Counted from the first letter of the stretch, positions 1 through 10,980 are shown. The stretch is 64,000 bases of DNA from Arcuatula senhousia (GCA_963971305.1 OZ020307.1:57037702-57101701), one strand, 5' to 3'. Numbers and translations are program-made. Notes: a model not told the origin generated them from the letters alone.

Positions 1-48
1 CAGCTTCACTGACAGAGGTCGGTAAAATAATACTGTCACTTTCAATTC
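1..48 (-). CDS. MTHFD2: MTHFD2-like following exon (cut by window edge)
   Basis: Read on the minus strand, a CTGTGTAG acceptor is followed by codons for IESDSIILPTSVSEA after completion of a split glycine codon left open by the exon at 648-835. The join gives ...YTG-IESDSIILP..., which lines up with the region of human MTHFD2 following the YVLNK motif (VVGINSETIMKP, recalled from the family). Phase and homology both support it. The exon continues beyond base 1, so its donor site and the rest of the dehydrogenase domain lie outside the window. Confidence 0.8.
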
Positions 49-647
49 CTACACAGAATAATATATACATGTATAGAAAATTATATCACCCATCAAAAAT
101 GTCTATGTTTAATTTACTGTGATCTATTTTAATTTGTTTATTAAATATACTATGCAATATACATGATATAGTTGTTTATAAGTTAAAGATTAATATACAA
201 AACTTCAAGGAGAATTGCTACTGGTCCAGAGTTTAAGAATACAACAACATCAAGAACAAGAACCAATTAACACACAAAACTGGAAATTCAATTATCTTTT
301 TATTTAACTCCTGACTGTATCCCTGATGTTATACTGTATAGTGGGTCATTTTTGCTGTGGTTTAATTTTGGCTCATTTTCTCCGGTCAACAGAAACCACA
401 AAAATAATTCCTTTGAAATTATTTATCTACCGGTAATCAAAGATATACAAACACGTTCACAAAAGGCGAAAATACCTTTGATACAACACAAAAAACTGTG
501 AAAGCTTACTCTGAAGAAAATAACCAACTATACAATATTTGAATTATGTGTGTGTGTTCCAATATGTTAGTGTTATGTATGAAAGTAGACTTAAATATAT
601 AGAAAGTTTAAATCCAAGATTCTATTTCAATGCAATTGGACACAAAC
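49..647 (-). other. Intron of the MTHFD2-like gene
   Basis: This 599-bp phase-1 intron is bounded by GT at 647-646 and AG at 50-49 on the minus strand. It is AT-rich with no coding signal. An open frame on the opposite strand (539-859) is only the antisense of the exon and is not a gene. Confidence 0.75.
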
Positions 648-835
648 CTGTGTATTCACAAGCCTTGATTTTATTTCTGACATATGTTTTACTGGCAGGG
701 TCGTCTCCAACTCGGACCACCACAAGCTTTGGTCGACGCTTTCCCGTTCCAACAATTTCATCAATTTCAGTCTTGATTTCATCTTTGATCTGCTTGGCTA
801 TTGCAACACCATCAATTATCTTAGCAGCACATAGC
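648..835 (-). CDS. MTHFD2: MTHFD2-like internal exon (methylenetetrahydrofolate dehydrogenase/cyclohydrolase N-terminal domain)
   Basis: This is an internal coding exon on the minus strand. It encodes about 62 residues containing IIDGVAIAKQIKDEI, then a KRRPKLVVVRVGDDPAS stretch and KTYVRNKIKACEYTG. This is the conserved start of the tetrahydrofolate dehydrogenase/cyclohydrolase catalytic domain (FolD/MTHFD family), including the Y-x-x-x-K pair (YVRNK) whose lysine is catalytic in the family. It resembles MTHFD2/MTHFD2L, the mitochondrial NAD(P)-dependent enzyme that oxidises methylene-THF and hydrolyses the methenyl form in one-carbon metabolism. On the minus strand an acceptor (TTGTAG) precedes base 835 and a donor (CAG/GTTTGT) follows base 648. 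The exon starts after two bases of a codon and ends one base into the glycine codon completed by the exon at 1-48. The upstream exon with the start and transit peptide was not found. MTHFD1 or bacterial-type FolD is less likely but not excluded from this part alone. Confidence 0.88.
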
Positions 836-2100
836 CTACAATGTAAAAACAAAGTCTAAAATACATGTATAAATACCCAGTCTACAATATTATTTATATG
901 TACATGTAGAAATCAGAGATTTTCAGATTCATGACAAGTCTTATACATGTTACATGTATATACTAGTAGGTAAGATTAATCTAAGGTTTAAAGAACATAC
1001 ATTTATCCTTTCATAAATTATTTAAGTATATTTGTGTACTAATGTCAACCAAAAACAAAAGTTCTATGCAAGCTTTTAATACTGACGACAGGAAGATTAA
1101 CCGTACTATTGCATATTCTGGCATATAGTTGTCAAAGTTATATATTGGTGGAAAGTAGAAAATTGCACAACCATGCAGTGAGCTCGCAAGCTTGAAAATT
1201 GCACAACCATGCAGTGAGCTCGCAAGCTTGAAAATTGCACAACCATGCACTGAGCTTGGTTTAATGTCTAGGAACTTTTCTTGTTTATTTCAAGACAAGT
1301 CTGCCCAAGTATCACCATCTGTTATCCTACATGTACATGATTTTTTCATGTTCATTTATAAAGTAGGTTTAAAAGAAAGATAATGTTAAAAAAAATCCTT
1401 TAAAACCAATTTTGAACTCCAGTAACAATGTAACATAAACCTCCACACCACGCCCCTTTCACAAACACACTTTTGGGTTGCAAGGTGCCTCTTTAAGCAC
1501 TTACTACTTTTGCAGATCAGTTTTAACCAAATTGAGGTAACAAGTCTCCCATATAAAAAAAAACTTTCATTCCAACAACTTGTACAGATTTTTTTACCTG
1601 CAGCAGCAATGTTGTGAACACAGCCTTACATTAAAGTCATATACTGTAGAACCTACAATAATGTAGTTCCTGTAACACCTATGATTTTTTTTATTATTCT
1701 TTTTTTGGGAGGAACATAACACAGTCCAAAAACTCCATACATGTATGAGGCAAGACTGCATTACATGTTGAAGTGAAATTTGGTATGATATAAATATGTT
1801 GGTAATATCAATTTAATTACCAATAGTTTAAACTCTTGAAAACACCACACAGTTTTTAAGCCTTCCATGAAAAGATTAATTTTTGTAGAGTTTAAATCCT
1901 GAACTTTTCAATTAAGTTCAGAATCAGAACATTGAGAATGCAATTTTTTTACAGCAAGTAAATTGTTTCATTACCCAAAACTGAACACGAGCTTATTAAT
2001 TTACTTTGGAGTACAATTACATGTATGCTTAATCTTCCTATTAAAGTATAACAATCATGACAATGGGATCAGTTAAATTTAACATCTATAGAAATATAGC
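836..2100. other. Non-coding flank upstream of the MTHFD2-like exon
   Basis: AT-rich sequence with A/T runs and no convincing exon. It should contain part of the upstream intron of the MTHFD2-like gene. The only structure seen is the triplicated 36-bp unit annotated separately. Confidence 0.5.
1158..1256. repeat. Three-copy 36-bp tandem repeat
   Basis: The unit starts GAAAATTGCACAACCATGCA and ends GCTCGCAAGCTT. It occurs at 1158, 1194 and 1230. The first two copies are identical; the third is about 27 bp long, with one G-to-C change, and stops at GAGCTT. It is not coding. Confidence 0.9.
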
Positions 2101-2254
2101 TTCTACAACGCGATTGAGTTGATAATGGAATTTCTAACATCAAGAGAAATAAATTTGATTATTTTAATGGCGAGGCTTGCCGAGCGATTAAAATATCAAA
2201 TTTATTTCTCGAGATGTTAGAAATTCCATAATCATCGAGAATAAAGTTGTAGAA
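2101..2254. repeat. Foldback (MITE-like) palindrome
   Basis: The two halves are inverted copies. TTCTACAAC at 2101 matches GTTGTAGAA ending at 2254, and the stem continues inward through TGGAATTTCTAACATC, GAGAAATAAATTTGAT and TATTTTAAT, leaving a short centre around GGCGAGGCTTGCCGAGCG. Mismatches and small offsets lie near the outer third. It looks like a miniature inverted-repeat element. No target duplication was clear. Confidence 0.8.
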
Positions 2255-3079
2255 GGTTTTTCTCTAATGTTTACAGGTAAGAAATTACAAAAGGTCGCTC
2301 ATCTGTCAATTGCACGTGCAATTACACTGAGAACAAATTTCTCTCTAGAGGTGAGAAATATTTTTTCACAACTGGTTGAGAGGTTGATAAATTGGATGAA
2401 AATTAGAGAAAGAAGATTATCCAGTTGTATGGAGGAATAATTTTCCTGGTATTAATTAAAAAGATTTAACTGTTGAAAATTTCAAATTGACAAAAAAAGT
2501 CCAAATATGGTGTTAATACAAAAGACAAATAAAAGATAATGTGCAAAATAATTGCCAAAGAATTGTTTAAAACTTAAATTAATTAAAGAATAGTTATTTA
2601 GATGCAAAAAGCATAGATTCGAAGGTAGGAGTTTTTTTAGTTTTTTTTTCCTCCACTTCTGAACCTAAAAGTATCGTGCCAATCTAATATAAGGAAATTA
2701 GGATTTGAGATTCACTTGCCCAAAACCTCATGATAATTTTCAGTTTTTGTTTTATTGATTCAATACCAAATTCCTCTAAATTTCACTTGCCTGAAAGGAT
2801 TTTTATTGGCCAGGGGCAAGAGGGCTGGTGATAATTTCGCAGACGATCTTGCAATTTCAATAAAAGTGTGAGTTTAAGGTGCATGTAGTAAAGTGGTTTA
2901 ACACTGAGCATCTTTTCTAAGCATGTAAAGACTTTAAAATGTTGCATTTATCTATTAAAAGGTTGTTAATGATAAACTTTGATGAAAACAAGAAAATGTG
3001 TCAAATAGACTTAGTGCCCCGCCTTAATATTTATCAAACAGCTAGGTTACAATGTACATGTATCTATCAATAACGAAGC

Positions 3080-3548
3080 TCACCTGGTTACCTGTTATTG
3101 TCACTAAGCGTGAATTGACTTGAACTATTCAAAACTTTAAGTGCTCATTCATTCAGAAAAAGAAGGTCATAGCCAGCATCTGAACCATATGTCTTGCTTA
3201 TCATCCCTAGATGCGCTAGCTACCATATCACTTTGGTTGAAGTGGTACATGTATATGTACTTGCCTGTTAGCAGGAATGAACCTTAATCATTCTTAGAAC
3301 TGTAAGTGGTCATCCATGTGGAAAATGTAGGTCCCATCCAAGAGCTAAAGCATGCATTGTACTAAGTATTACTAGGTGCACCTACATGTACATGTACCAT
3401 ACCAATATAGTTGATGTATGCACATGTCAGTATAAGCTGGAATGGACTTGAACCATTTTTCTGTAAGTGGTCATCGATCCATGTGGAAAATATAGGTCAC
3501 ATCCAGCATCCAAAGCATGCATTGTGCTAAGCCTCACTAGGTGAACTT
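3080..3548 (+). repeat. Diverged tandem copies of a dispersed ~160-180-bp repeat
   Basis: Successive copies share GTAAGTGGTCATC, ATCCATGTGGAAAAT, AGGTC, CATCCA, AAGCATGCATTGT and ACTAGGTG. Clear copies run about 3262-3420 and 3421-3548, and a weaker copy lies before 3240. A further copy lies at 4662-4840. Divergence suggests an old repeat family rather than a recent array. Confidence 0.75.
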
Positions 3549-4238
3549 AACATACCCAGGGGTCACCACACTACAGGATGAAAGGGAGAAGTGAATATGG
3601 TACTTCTTAGTAAAGAGGTAGTAAATTGATAACAAAAGAGACTGCTGATGGTACTTTAAGTTATAATTCAGCAACCATACCCTAGACACTGTCACACATT
3701 AGTAATCTAGGTTCATTTTCAGAGTAATTTCCCAAATATAAAAAGCATAAAACACAGCTGAAGATCTGAAATTAATCCAACAGGTGTTTTTTCTAAATGA
3801 AAATAATAATTTGCAATAATGTTTATGCTTAACATCTTTGTTGATGCTAAGTTATATGAAATTATATTTTCCATTTAACTAAAACAGTAAAAATACACAA
3901 AAGTCTGTATAGAAAGATAAGATGATTTTAAAGGGACATAACTCTGTTCAATATTATTTTTTTATTCCCCCAGAACTTTCAAATTGAAAAATAAGGATTG
4001 ATTACAGTTGATTAATAAATAATTTGCGAATAAATTACATTAATATTAAGTTTTTATCAATCCTGTAAGCCAATTAATGACTGGGAGTTGAATCCCTCTA
4101 ATTAAACAAGTTTGCTTTACAAGCCGACAATCGCCATTGCGCTTCGGAGATAATTGGTTAATAAACAAGAGATTAAACTTGTGAATTTGGTAATAAACAG
4201 TGACAGGACATCATGACAGGTTGTTAATAACTATGGTT

Positions 4239-4430
4239 TCATTATTATTCGTAGGGTATCAATTTTCGTGGTTTTCATGGGTGGCCTTGATCCACAAAAT
4301 TTGATTCTCCACAAAAAGGAAATCTAACATAATTAGTATGCTTCAGACTTCAGAACTACGAAATTAAGAATCAACAAACTGATCCTTTTTCATCAAACCA
4401 CGAAAATTGTTACCCATGAAAATAAATGAA
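4239..4430. mobile_element. Short inverted-repeat element (MITE-like)
   Basis: The left end TCATTATTATTCGTAGGG, running into TATCAATTTTCGTGG, is mirrored at the right by CCACGAAAATTGTTACCC followed by ATGAAAATAAATGA. The ends agree over roughly 33 bp with several mismatches. The inner 13-bp ATTTTCGTGGTTT/AAACCACGAAAAT is exact. This is an inferred non-autonomous DNA element; it has no coding capacity. Confidence 0.7.
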
Positions 4431-4661
4431 TCTACAATACATGTACATGTAGCTCTGGGACAGGTAAATAGACCAAATAAACAGGTCACTGTCTTTTATC
4501 TTTTAAAGAAACAGGAAACATCACCGACTACCGTGATTTTTAGAAGGCGGCTTCAACTTCTCCCTGTGACATCACAAAGGTTAAATTTATCTTTTTAAGG
4601 CGACTTTTTCACCCACTTTGCCTGGTTTGTTGAGCCTTGATACCAAGATTGTTGGTGAGTC

Positions 4662-4940
4662 ACTTGTCAGTTAGTGGGAATGGACTTTAATAACCATTAT
4701 TCTGCAAGTGGTCATCCATGCGGTAAATATAGGTCACGTCCAGCATCCGAAGCATGCAGTGTGCTTAGCATCAATAGGTGCACCTACTATGTACCATACC
4801 AATATCAGGCATTGATGTGCTACTTGTCAGTAAGTGGGAATTTGGAAATATGTGGATTTGGGATGGATGGACAAACAGACGGACGAACAGACCTGAACAC
4901 TATATGCCCCTCTACTTTCGTATATGTAGGCGTGGCATAA
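4662..4940 (+). repeat. Further copy of the 3080-3548 repeat family with GACGGACGA-type tail
   Basis: This copy repeats the GCAAGTGGTCATCC, ATAGGTCACGTCCAGCATC and AAGCATGCAGTGTGCT words of the upstream cluster. It ends in a purine-rich ACAGACGGACGAACAGAC stretch followed by CTATATGCCCC and GGCATAAAA. The tail appears to mark the family's 3' end. Confidence 0.65.
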
Positions 4941-6128
4941 AAAAAACTTTCCAATAAAACCTAATTGTGATATTCATTACATTATATAAAGTTTCATGCA
5001 TTTATGTACTTTCTTCAGGGGAAAAAAAAATTGTATGAAATGTGTTAAGAAAATCCAGTTTTACCAATATAAAAAAAAAAATGAATGGTGACCCAATGAT
5101 TTCATAGTATGATTTTAAAGGAACTAACCAAAATGGAAGTTTTGACAAAATATAGCAAAAGCTATCCTGTGAAACTTGAAAAATTTGATCAATGTTGATA
5201 AAAACCATTTCCCACCTATTTAATCTGTATAAAATATTAGCCAAATTTGAACCTGGCATTTTTTAACACATTTCTACATTAAAAAGTTAAGCCAAGCGCA
5301 GCATGATACGACCGCAACATTTTGAACCCTGTATGTGGAGGCCCAATATGGATTGTCAAATGCTTTGGACACAATTTGCAGCCCATGGTGGACTCACAAA
5401 GCACTTTGACACATGCATACTGTGGTGGACTTTCAATGCATATTTATTTATACCAACTTTTAAGAAACTCTTATAACTGGCGTTTTTGGTCCCTTTGACC
5501 CCTAATTTCTCAAAAACAGTAAGAGATATTGCAAATCTGATTACAAAACCCAGGTAGGGATTTTCACAAGGTTTCCAATGAAATAAAGATCTTGAAAATG
5601 GGACCACAAATAAAAAAAGACCCCACCCATTAGCAAGGTTACGATGCATGATATATATAAACAGTTGTCACATTTAGTTGGCAGAATTTATAGAGGAATA
5701 CATTAATAAAATGAATGATCAAAATTGGATGAAAAATAAAAATTCTACAAAGGTTTTGTCAATAAGCCCATTTTAGCCCCATTTTTTTACTACCATGATT
5801 ACTGTACTACCTTAACATGCTCTACTGATCACAGAGACCACCTTCCATTTTTTCATTAGAGGGCCGATCCATTCAAACTAAGCCAGAGATTACTTGAGTT
5901 CCCTGAGGTGTGTCAATTCAAAGTTGTGTATTTTTAAAAATCTTAACAAGCAGTATTAAACATGTATCACAAGTTAATAGTAAACTGTGGTTTTATTATT
6001 ATATGTTAATCAATTAAAAAATAACATTGTTGCTTTCATGTGTTAAGTTATATGCAATGTTCATATTAAGTCCGAAAATTGTTCTGACCGGCAATAGATC
6101 TAAAATCAAAGTTTGTTTTTGCCTACCA
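4941..6128. other. Non-coding stretch
   Basis: AT-rich sequence with short open frames that resemble nothing recognisable. No splice-bounded exon or repeat boundary was convincing. Confidence 0.4.
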
Positions 6129-6552
6129 AAACGATGTCTCCCCCTGTTTCTGCAAAAAGTTCTAAGTTCAAAGGGCCATTACTCCCCCAAAAATTTGAGG
6201 ATCAAAATTTCCTGGTAGTGTGCACAACAAGATATGGTGTCCGCCCTATATCATGTATGTATTAAGTTAAATTGAATTTGGTTCAGTAGTTTCAGAGGAG
6301 TTGCGCTGACAAGATGATACATGTAAATGAGGATTTTCAGCAAATTCATAACTTAAAACTCAAAGGGCCATATATATACTCCCACAAAAAATTGAGGATC
6401 AAAATTTCCTGGTAATATGCACAACTACATATGGTGTACTTCCTATATACCAAGTTTCATTGAATTCGGTTCAGTAGTTTAATAGAAGTTGCGCTGACAA
6501 ACTTTGTGACGGACATGACAAAAACAAATACAAAAGTGGGGGGAGACATAAT
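6129..6552 (+). repeat. Dispersed repeat with two internal subunits and inverted TGTCTCCCCC ends
   Basis: Two diverged subunits carry CAAAGGGCCAT, GAGGATCAAAATTTCCTGG and GGTTCAGTAGTTT...GTTGCGCTGACAA, at about 6166-6312 and 6358-6500. The stretch starts with TGTCTCCCCC (6135) and ends with GGGGGGAGACATA (6538-6550), an inverted pair. A GACGGACATGAC-like segment precedes the right end, as in the 4.9-kb repeat. Confidence 0.65.
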
Positions 6553-7031
6553 TACGTTGTTAAAAATGATGTCATGTCATGATATCGGGGCTGAAACAAC
6601 AAATGCTCAACAATGAGCAAGGGGCAGTTTGGTAGTTAAAATGGTTACATTTCAGGTAAGGTCACTGTTTTCTGCTGTAAAGACAAAATAAAAAAATAAA
6701 AATGTCATTGTAGCTAGTCATACACATGTCAAAAAGAGGTCGTAGAAAGCTTCCCTGTGCTTTAGTTGTATGCTCTTATATATTTTCGAGTACTGGGATA
6801 TGTGTTGGAAAGACACAATTTACATATTTCCAAAATTTGACAAACTTTGGTTATTTCTTTAAAAAATGAAAAATTTATTTGTTTGGTCATTGTTGTAATA
6901 TGTTTTGGCTTCTGTTTTTGTTTTATCAAATCTAATATTCTACCGGTTTTCCAAGTTTTCTACTCCTAGCGTGTCTGATGAAGGTTAATCCAGAAAAGCG
7001 CTTCACACGCAGTGAAATTTTGCTATTGTAC

Positions 7032-7880
7032 TGTAGTGAATTTCATATTTGACCTCCCCCCTTTTTTTCATTTAATTCATTATAAAGTTCATTTATATTT
7101 GTACTTTAGATAGAGTGAATCACAGATTTCATCATTCATATTTTCACATCAGCTAAATTTAGCAGTTTAATTAGTCTTTCAAGGTTGTTCTTTGTTTCCA
7201 AAAGTTTAGTTAATGGTAAACACCAGATGTTGTAGGTATTAATTTCATTTTCCCATGCCCTAATGTAATTTGATCTGGTGCCCTAGCGCCCTACTGGCCC
7301 TAGCCCTAGTGCCCTACTACTGGTGCCCTAGTGGTTTGTTAATTATGTATTGCATCAGAAACTGTTTGATTGGTTAAGTGTTTAACCTATATATCCATAT
7401 ATGATTATTAATTAATCGGGCTAATTATTAGTATAAATAGAGCCTGCGTGCTCATTAAAGTCAGTCTGTTGGGAATTTGAACACCTATAACATCTTACAT
7501 TATTATATTGTGCTATTGTTCATTGTGCCTTCATATATATTCTTTGGAAAATATTATTATCAAACCTCTACTGAGTTTGTTTTACTGTATTTGTACACTA
7601 CTCAAGGACCCACATTAATAATTTTATGTGACCAGGAGTTCTCAGAAGGATTACGCTACCATATTTTACTCCTTACTGTGGAGCACCTGAAAAGAGGCCT
7701 TTCACTTAGCATCCGTTGTCATTTGACTTGGTATCGATTTGTGGAATATCTGTATGTGAATCAATTCTACCAAACAAACATTAGAGCAGGTGAAGGATCA
7801 TTTACCATTGGACATTACCATCATCATCGGAGGTTGAGGTCCCTGTACTTCCTCTACGTCCCCCCCTCTTTTTCGTCACA
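7032..7880 (+). repeat. 5' LTR of the gypsy element
   Basis: 849 bp, starting TGTAGTGAATTTC and ending TTTTTCGTCACA (TG...CA). It contains an internal CCCTAG-rich cluster (about 7271-7332) and a TATA box. The short open frames within it are not supported as genes. Confidence 0.95.
7432..7439 (+). promoter_or_regulatory. TATA box of the 5' LTR
   Basis: TATAAATA lies about 30 bp upstream of TCAGTCTGTTGG, an initiator-like site, and is duplicated at 13482-13489 in the 3' LTR. This is the likely start of the genomic transcript and so the U3/R border. That is inference from position and consensus. Confidence 0.6.
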
Positions 7881-7881
7881 T

Positions 7882-7900
7882 TGGTGGCAGCGGTGGGATT
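7882..7900 (+). other. Primer-binding site, tRNA-Leu type
   Basis: TGGTGGCAGCGGTGGGATT starts one base after the 5' LTR. It is complementary to CCA plus the 3' acceptor and T-stem of animal tRNA-Leu (AAG/UAG isoacceptors), from remembered tRNA sequence. It would prime minus-strand DNA synthesis. Confidence 0.85.
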
Positions 7901-7960
7901 TGTTGACTTGAGTGATTTTGACAACGTCAGTTAAATTATAACGCAGCAGTGGTTATTGAG

Positions 7961-8887
7961 ATGGATACGCCAAGGATAATAAGGAGGACACCAGCACGGG
8001 CAAGTATGCCCAATACGGTAGGACAAACTTTAAATAATAGTAGAACAAGGTTGTTTTCCCCAGCAGACTCAGGGGTTGGTTTTTCGCCGTCTCCTAGGAT
8101 TCCATTCGGGTCTCAGTCAGAGAAGAAGCCAGGCAAGTTCGGGCAAGCTTCTCCACTGAACCCTTGTAGTGTTGTAGTCCAGGGAAGGATGGATGGCGTC
8201 AGAAACGGTAGGGAGAGAGACAGCGGTTGGAGAAAGTTTTGGTTTATCTGGGTCTGTATATCAGTAATTTGTCGTGGATGTGTTATTTTTGCATGGGTTT
8301 ATTTCCCAGAGAACAGAGTTGTTCAAAAGTCCCAAGAATATAATATGGTCGGAATGCTGTCTGTAGTTTCTTTGATGGTCTTTTCTATCATGTTGAAGCT
8401 GTTGTGGCGGTACTGTACAGTAACTAAGGATAGCAGCATGCTTCAAGAGAGGATTTCGAAGTCAGACGTTCAGGATGAAATGACTGAAGGGGACGATGGT
8501 CCGTTTTATTCTGATGGTGAAGAGCCCTACTATTCCGATGAAATGCCCGACCAACAACAAGGAGCAAGTTTGAGACCCCTAATGGGTCACTCACCGACTC
8601 CGTTGTGTCGCCAAGGGCAGAAATCAGATGTCGTGGGCTCTGAACAAGAGTACGAATCGTTGACTAATGAGGTGGCTCCATATCCTGGAGTAGCCCAGTC
8701 GAACTCAGGTCAGTCAAGCAGATGTGACCCTACCAATCTGGTGTTGCATCGGGGGCCAAAGCCTGGAGTAGGATCGGAGGGAACTTCGCGCCTTGGGTCA
8801 ACACACGCTCAAGAATATCCCGTTAGAAGAACTTTCTCTGGGAGCAAAGATTTTTTTTTCTGTCAAAGATTTTTCGAAAATAGCTAA
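7961..8887 (+). CDS. Gypsy ORF1 remnant with two predicted membrane segments
   Basis: The start was chosen at ATG 7961 (MDTPRIIRRT). The N-terminal ~90 residues are basic and Ser/Pro-rich. Two hydrophobic stretches follow: FWFIWVCISVICRGCVIFAW and MVGMLSVVSLMVFSIMLKLL, roughly residues 93-115 and 129-149. After them comes an acidic, Ser/Tyr-rich tail (SDGEEPYYSDEMPDQ). No capsid or zinc knuckle is visible, so this is not a recognisable Gag, although it occupies the gag position. The last ~25 residues run through the deletion junction and are probably out-of-frame sequence. It could be a leader of a Gag polyprotein or an envelope-like remnant; function is unknown. Confidence 0.6.
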   Translation: MDTPRIIRRTPARASMPNTVGQTLNNSRTRLFSPADSGVGFSPSPRIPFGSQSEKKPGKFGQASPLNPCSVVVQGRMDGVRNGRERDSGWRKFWFIWVCISVICRGCVIFAWVYFPENRVVQKSQEYNMVGMLSVVSLMVFSIMLKLLWRYCTVTKDSSMLQERISKSDVQDEMTEGDDGPFYSDGEEPYYSDEMPDQQQGASLRPLMGHSPTPLCRQGQKSDVVGSEQEYESLTNEVAPYPGVAQSNSGQSSRCDPTNLVLHRGPKPGVGSEGTSRLGSTHAQEYPVRRTFSGSKDFFFCQRFFENS

Positions 8888-9746
8888 GCCTTTATTCAAT
8901 CTGACTAAGAAAGATAGGAAGTTTATTTGGGATGAAGAGGCTGAATGTGCTTTCCGTGATCTGAAAAGTAGATTAATATCGGCACCTATTTTGGCGTTTC
9001 CGCAGGCTGACGGGTCCGAGTTTTTACTGGATACTGATGCCAGTGCCTTTGCCATTGGAGCCGTTTTATCTCAAATTCAGGACGGTAAAGAACGCGTTAT
9101 AGCGTACAGATCTCGCTGTTTGGATAAACCGGAGCGAAACTATTGCGTTACGAGAAAGGAGATGTTGGCAGTAGTCTATTTTACAAGGTATTTTAAGCAC
9201 TACCTTTTGGGGCGACCATTTCGCCTGAGGACCGACCATGGGTCCTTGACCTGGCTTAAGAATTTTCGGGAGCCAGACGTGATTCAACAACTTAGTCAGT
9301 TCCATATGAAGATCGAACACCGACCTGGTAATCGTCATGGCAATGCGGACGCGATGTCGAGATTAGTTACCCATGAAGGCGGATTTTGTAAACAGTGTGA
9401 GATGCCATGGAACTATATGTATGAAGGGCCGACCAAAACTGAAGTAAAATTTATGAAAGAGGGTGACCAAAATGAGATAATTGAAGCCATTTTCAACGAA
9501 TCGGACAGTGAAGATGAAGACGCCCTATCGGAGGCAAGACGGGCAACCGAGCCCGACCCTAATCTTAGCATGCCATTTGGTGGCGATTCGGGAGAATTGC
9601 CAGCTGTGCGAAGGGGGAGGAAACGGAACCGACCTCCCCCGGCCAATCAGAAGCCGAGACCAACATTAAAATTAAGTCTTGACTCAATTAGAAAACATCA
9701 AGACGAAGATGATTCGATTTCAAAAATTTTACAAATTGAAAAATGA
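8856..9746 (+). pseudogene. pol: Gypsy RT thumb/connection and RNase H, N-terminally deleted
   Basis: Homology begins abruptly at VKDFSKIAKPLFNLTKK, the end of the RT thumb of Ty3/gypsy polymerases. The RT fingers and palm, including the catalytic YxDD, are absent. The RNase H fold is well preserved: LLDTDASAFAIGAVLSQ (first Asp), TRKEMLAVVYF (Glu), LRTDHGSLTWL (Asp) and HRPGNRHGNADAMSR (last Asp). An acidic then Arg/Pro-rich linker (ESDSEDEDALSEARR, RRGRKRNRPPP) leads towards integrase. The frame closes at 9744-9746 in an A-run, and the polyprotein continues in the +1 frame from about 9740. No initiator codon belongs to it. Confidence 0.9.
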
Positions 9747-10955
9747 ACAAGCTACAAAGCCAGCCTGGGAAGAGATAAGTGACAAAAGTCTTGAATTTAA
9801 GTTTTGGTCAGCAAGATGGGAACTTTTGCATATTCGAAACGGTGTCTTGGTGATGAAGTGGGAAGAATTAGCCCGACCGGCCCGTTGGAAGATATGTTTG
9901 CCCGACTCATTGGTAAATCCTATTATCTGGTATTTACACGATGCACGGACGGGTGGACATCCAGGGATAAAGAGAACTTATGAGAGAGCCAAACTTAGTC
10001 CATTCTTTTGGCGAAGTATGCATGATACTATAAAATTGTACGTAAATCAATGCGAAATATGCGGGGAACGAAAAGACCCTAGATTTAAGAAGCGCCATCA
10101 AATGAAATCGTACCTTGTCGGAGCACCTTTCGAACGTATTGCTACTGACATTGCAGGTCCATTTCCAGTGAGCGATAAAAAGGAATAAGTATATTTTGGT
10201 TGTTGCTGACTTTTTTTCGAAATTAACAGAAATTTACCCGATGCCTGATATGCAAGCGGAGACTGTTGCTGATATAATAGTGAGGGGTTGGATCAAGAGG
10301 TATGGTTACCCTACCGAAATTCATTCTGATCAGGGTAGACAATACGAAAGCTTGGTATTTAAAGAAATGTGTCAACTTCTAGAAATAAATAAAACTCGCA
10401 CGACGCCCTTACATCCGCAATCCGATGGTATGGTGGAACGAATGAATCGGACTGTTAATGACATGTTGTCCAAGTACATCAAGAAGCATCAGAAAGATTG
10501 GGATTTGTATTTAGATTTTATCACAATGGCATACAATTCAACGCCGCATGAGAATACTGGAGTTTCCCCACATCGTTTAGTTTTCGGACACGAAATGAAA
10601 TTTCCGTTGGACGTTTTAACTGAGCGGCTTGATGCTGAAGAAGATAGGAAATTTATTTCCGAATATATCAACGACTTGAACTCTAATTTGAGAGATGCGC
10701 ATGACTTTGCACGGGCAACTCTTAAGACAGCGGCTGAACAACAGAAAAACTCTTATGATACGAAAGTAAGACTAGTAGAGTATAAGGTTGGTGACCTAGT
10801 ATGGAGAAATTAAAAGAAGAATGTTGCTGGAATCAAACAGAAGATTGCCAGGAAATGGTCGGGACCCTGGGTAATAGTTCGTAAATTAAGTGAGATTACT
10901 TTTGAAATTAAATGCTCAAAGAATTCCCCGGGAGTTGTAGTACATGGTGACAATT
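9740..10955 (+). pseudogene. pol: Gypsy integrase, frameshifted
   Basis: The zinc-binding domain HDARTGGHPG...NQCEICG (H-x6-H...C-x2-C, about 9937-10062) precedes the catalytic core. The first catalytic Asp is in ATDIAGPFP (codon 10147), the second in IHSDQGRQY (10328) and the Glu in DGMVERMNRT (10436). Spacing of the last two is 35 residues, the classical D,D35E. The reading frame breaks near 10175-10190 in an A-rich run, stops at 10811-10813 just after VGDLVWRN, and changes again near 10950 after the family-typical GPWVIVRKL...VVVHGDN C-terminal domain. All breaks sit at A/T homopolymers, so sequencing error is an alternative to true decay. Confidence 0.9.
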
Positions 10956-10980
10956 AAAATTATATACGGGAACGAAGAAA

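Noticed and set aside
7477..7911. 144-codon frame in the 5' LTR and its 141-codon counterpart at 13641-14066
   Set aside because: Both begin at TTG, run across the LTR border into different flanks and show no family signature.
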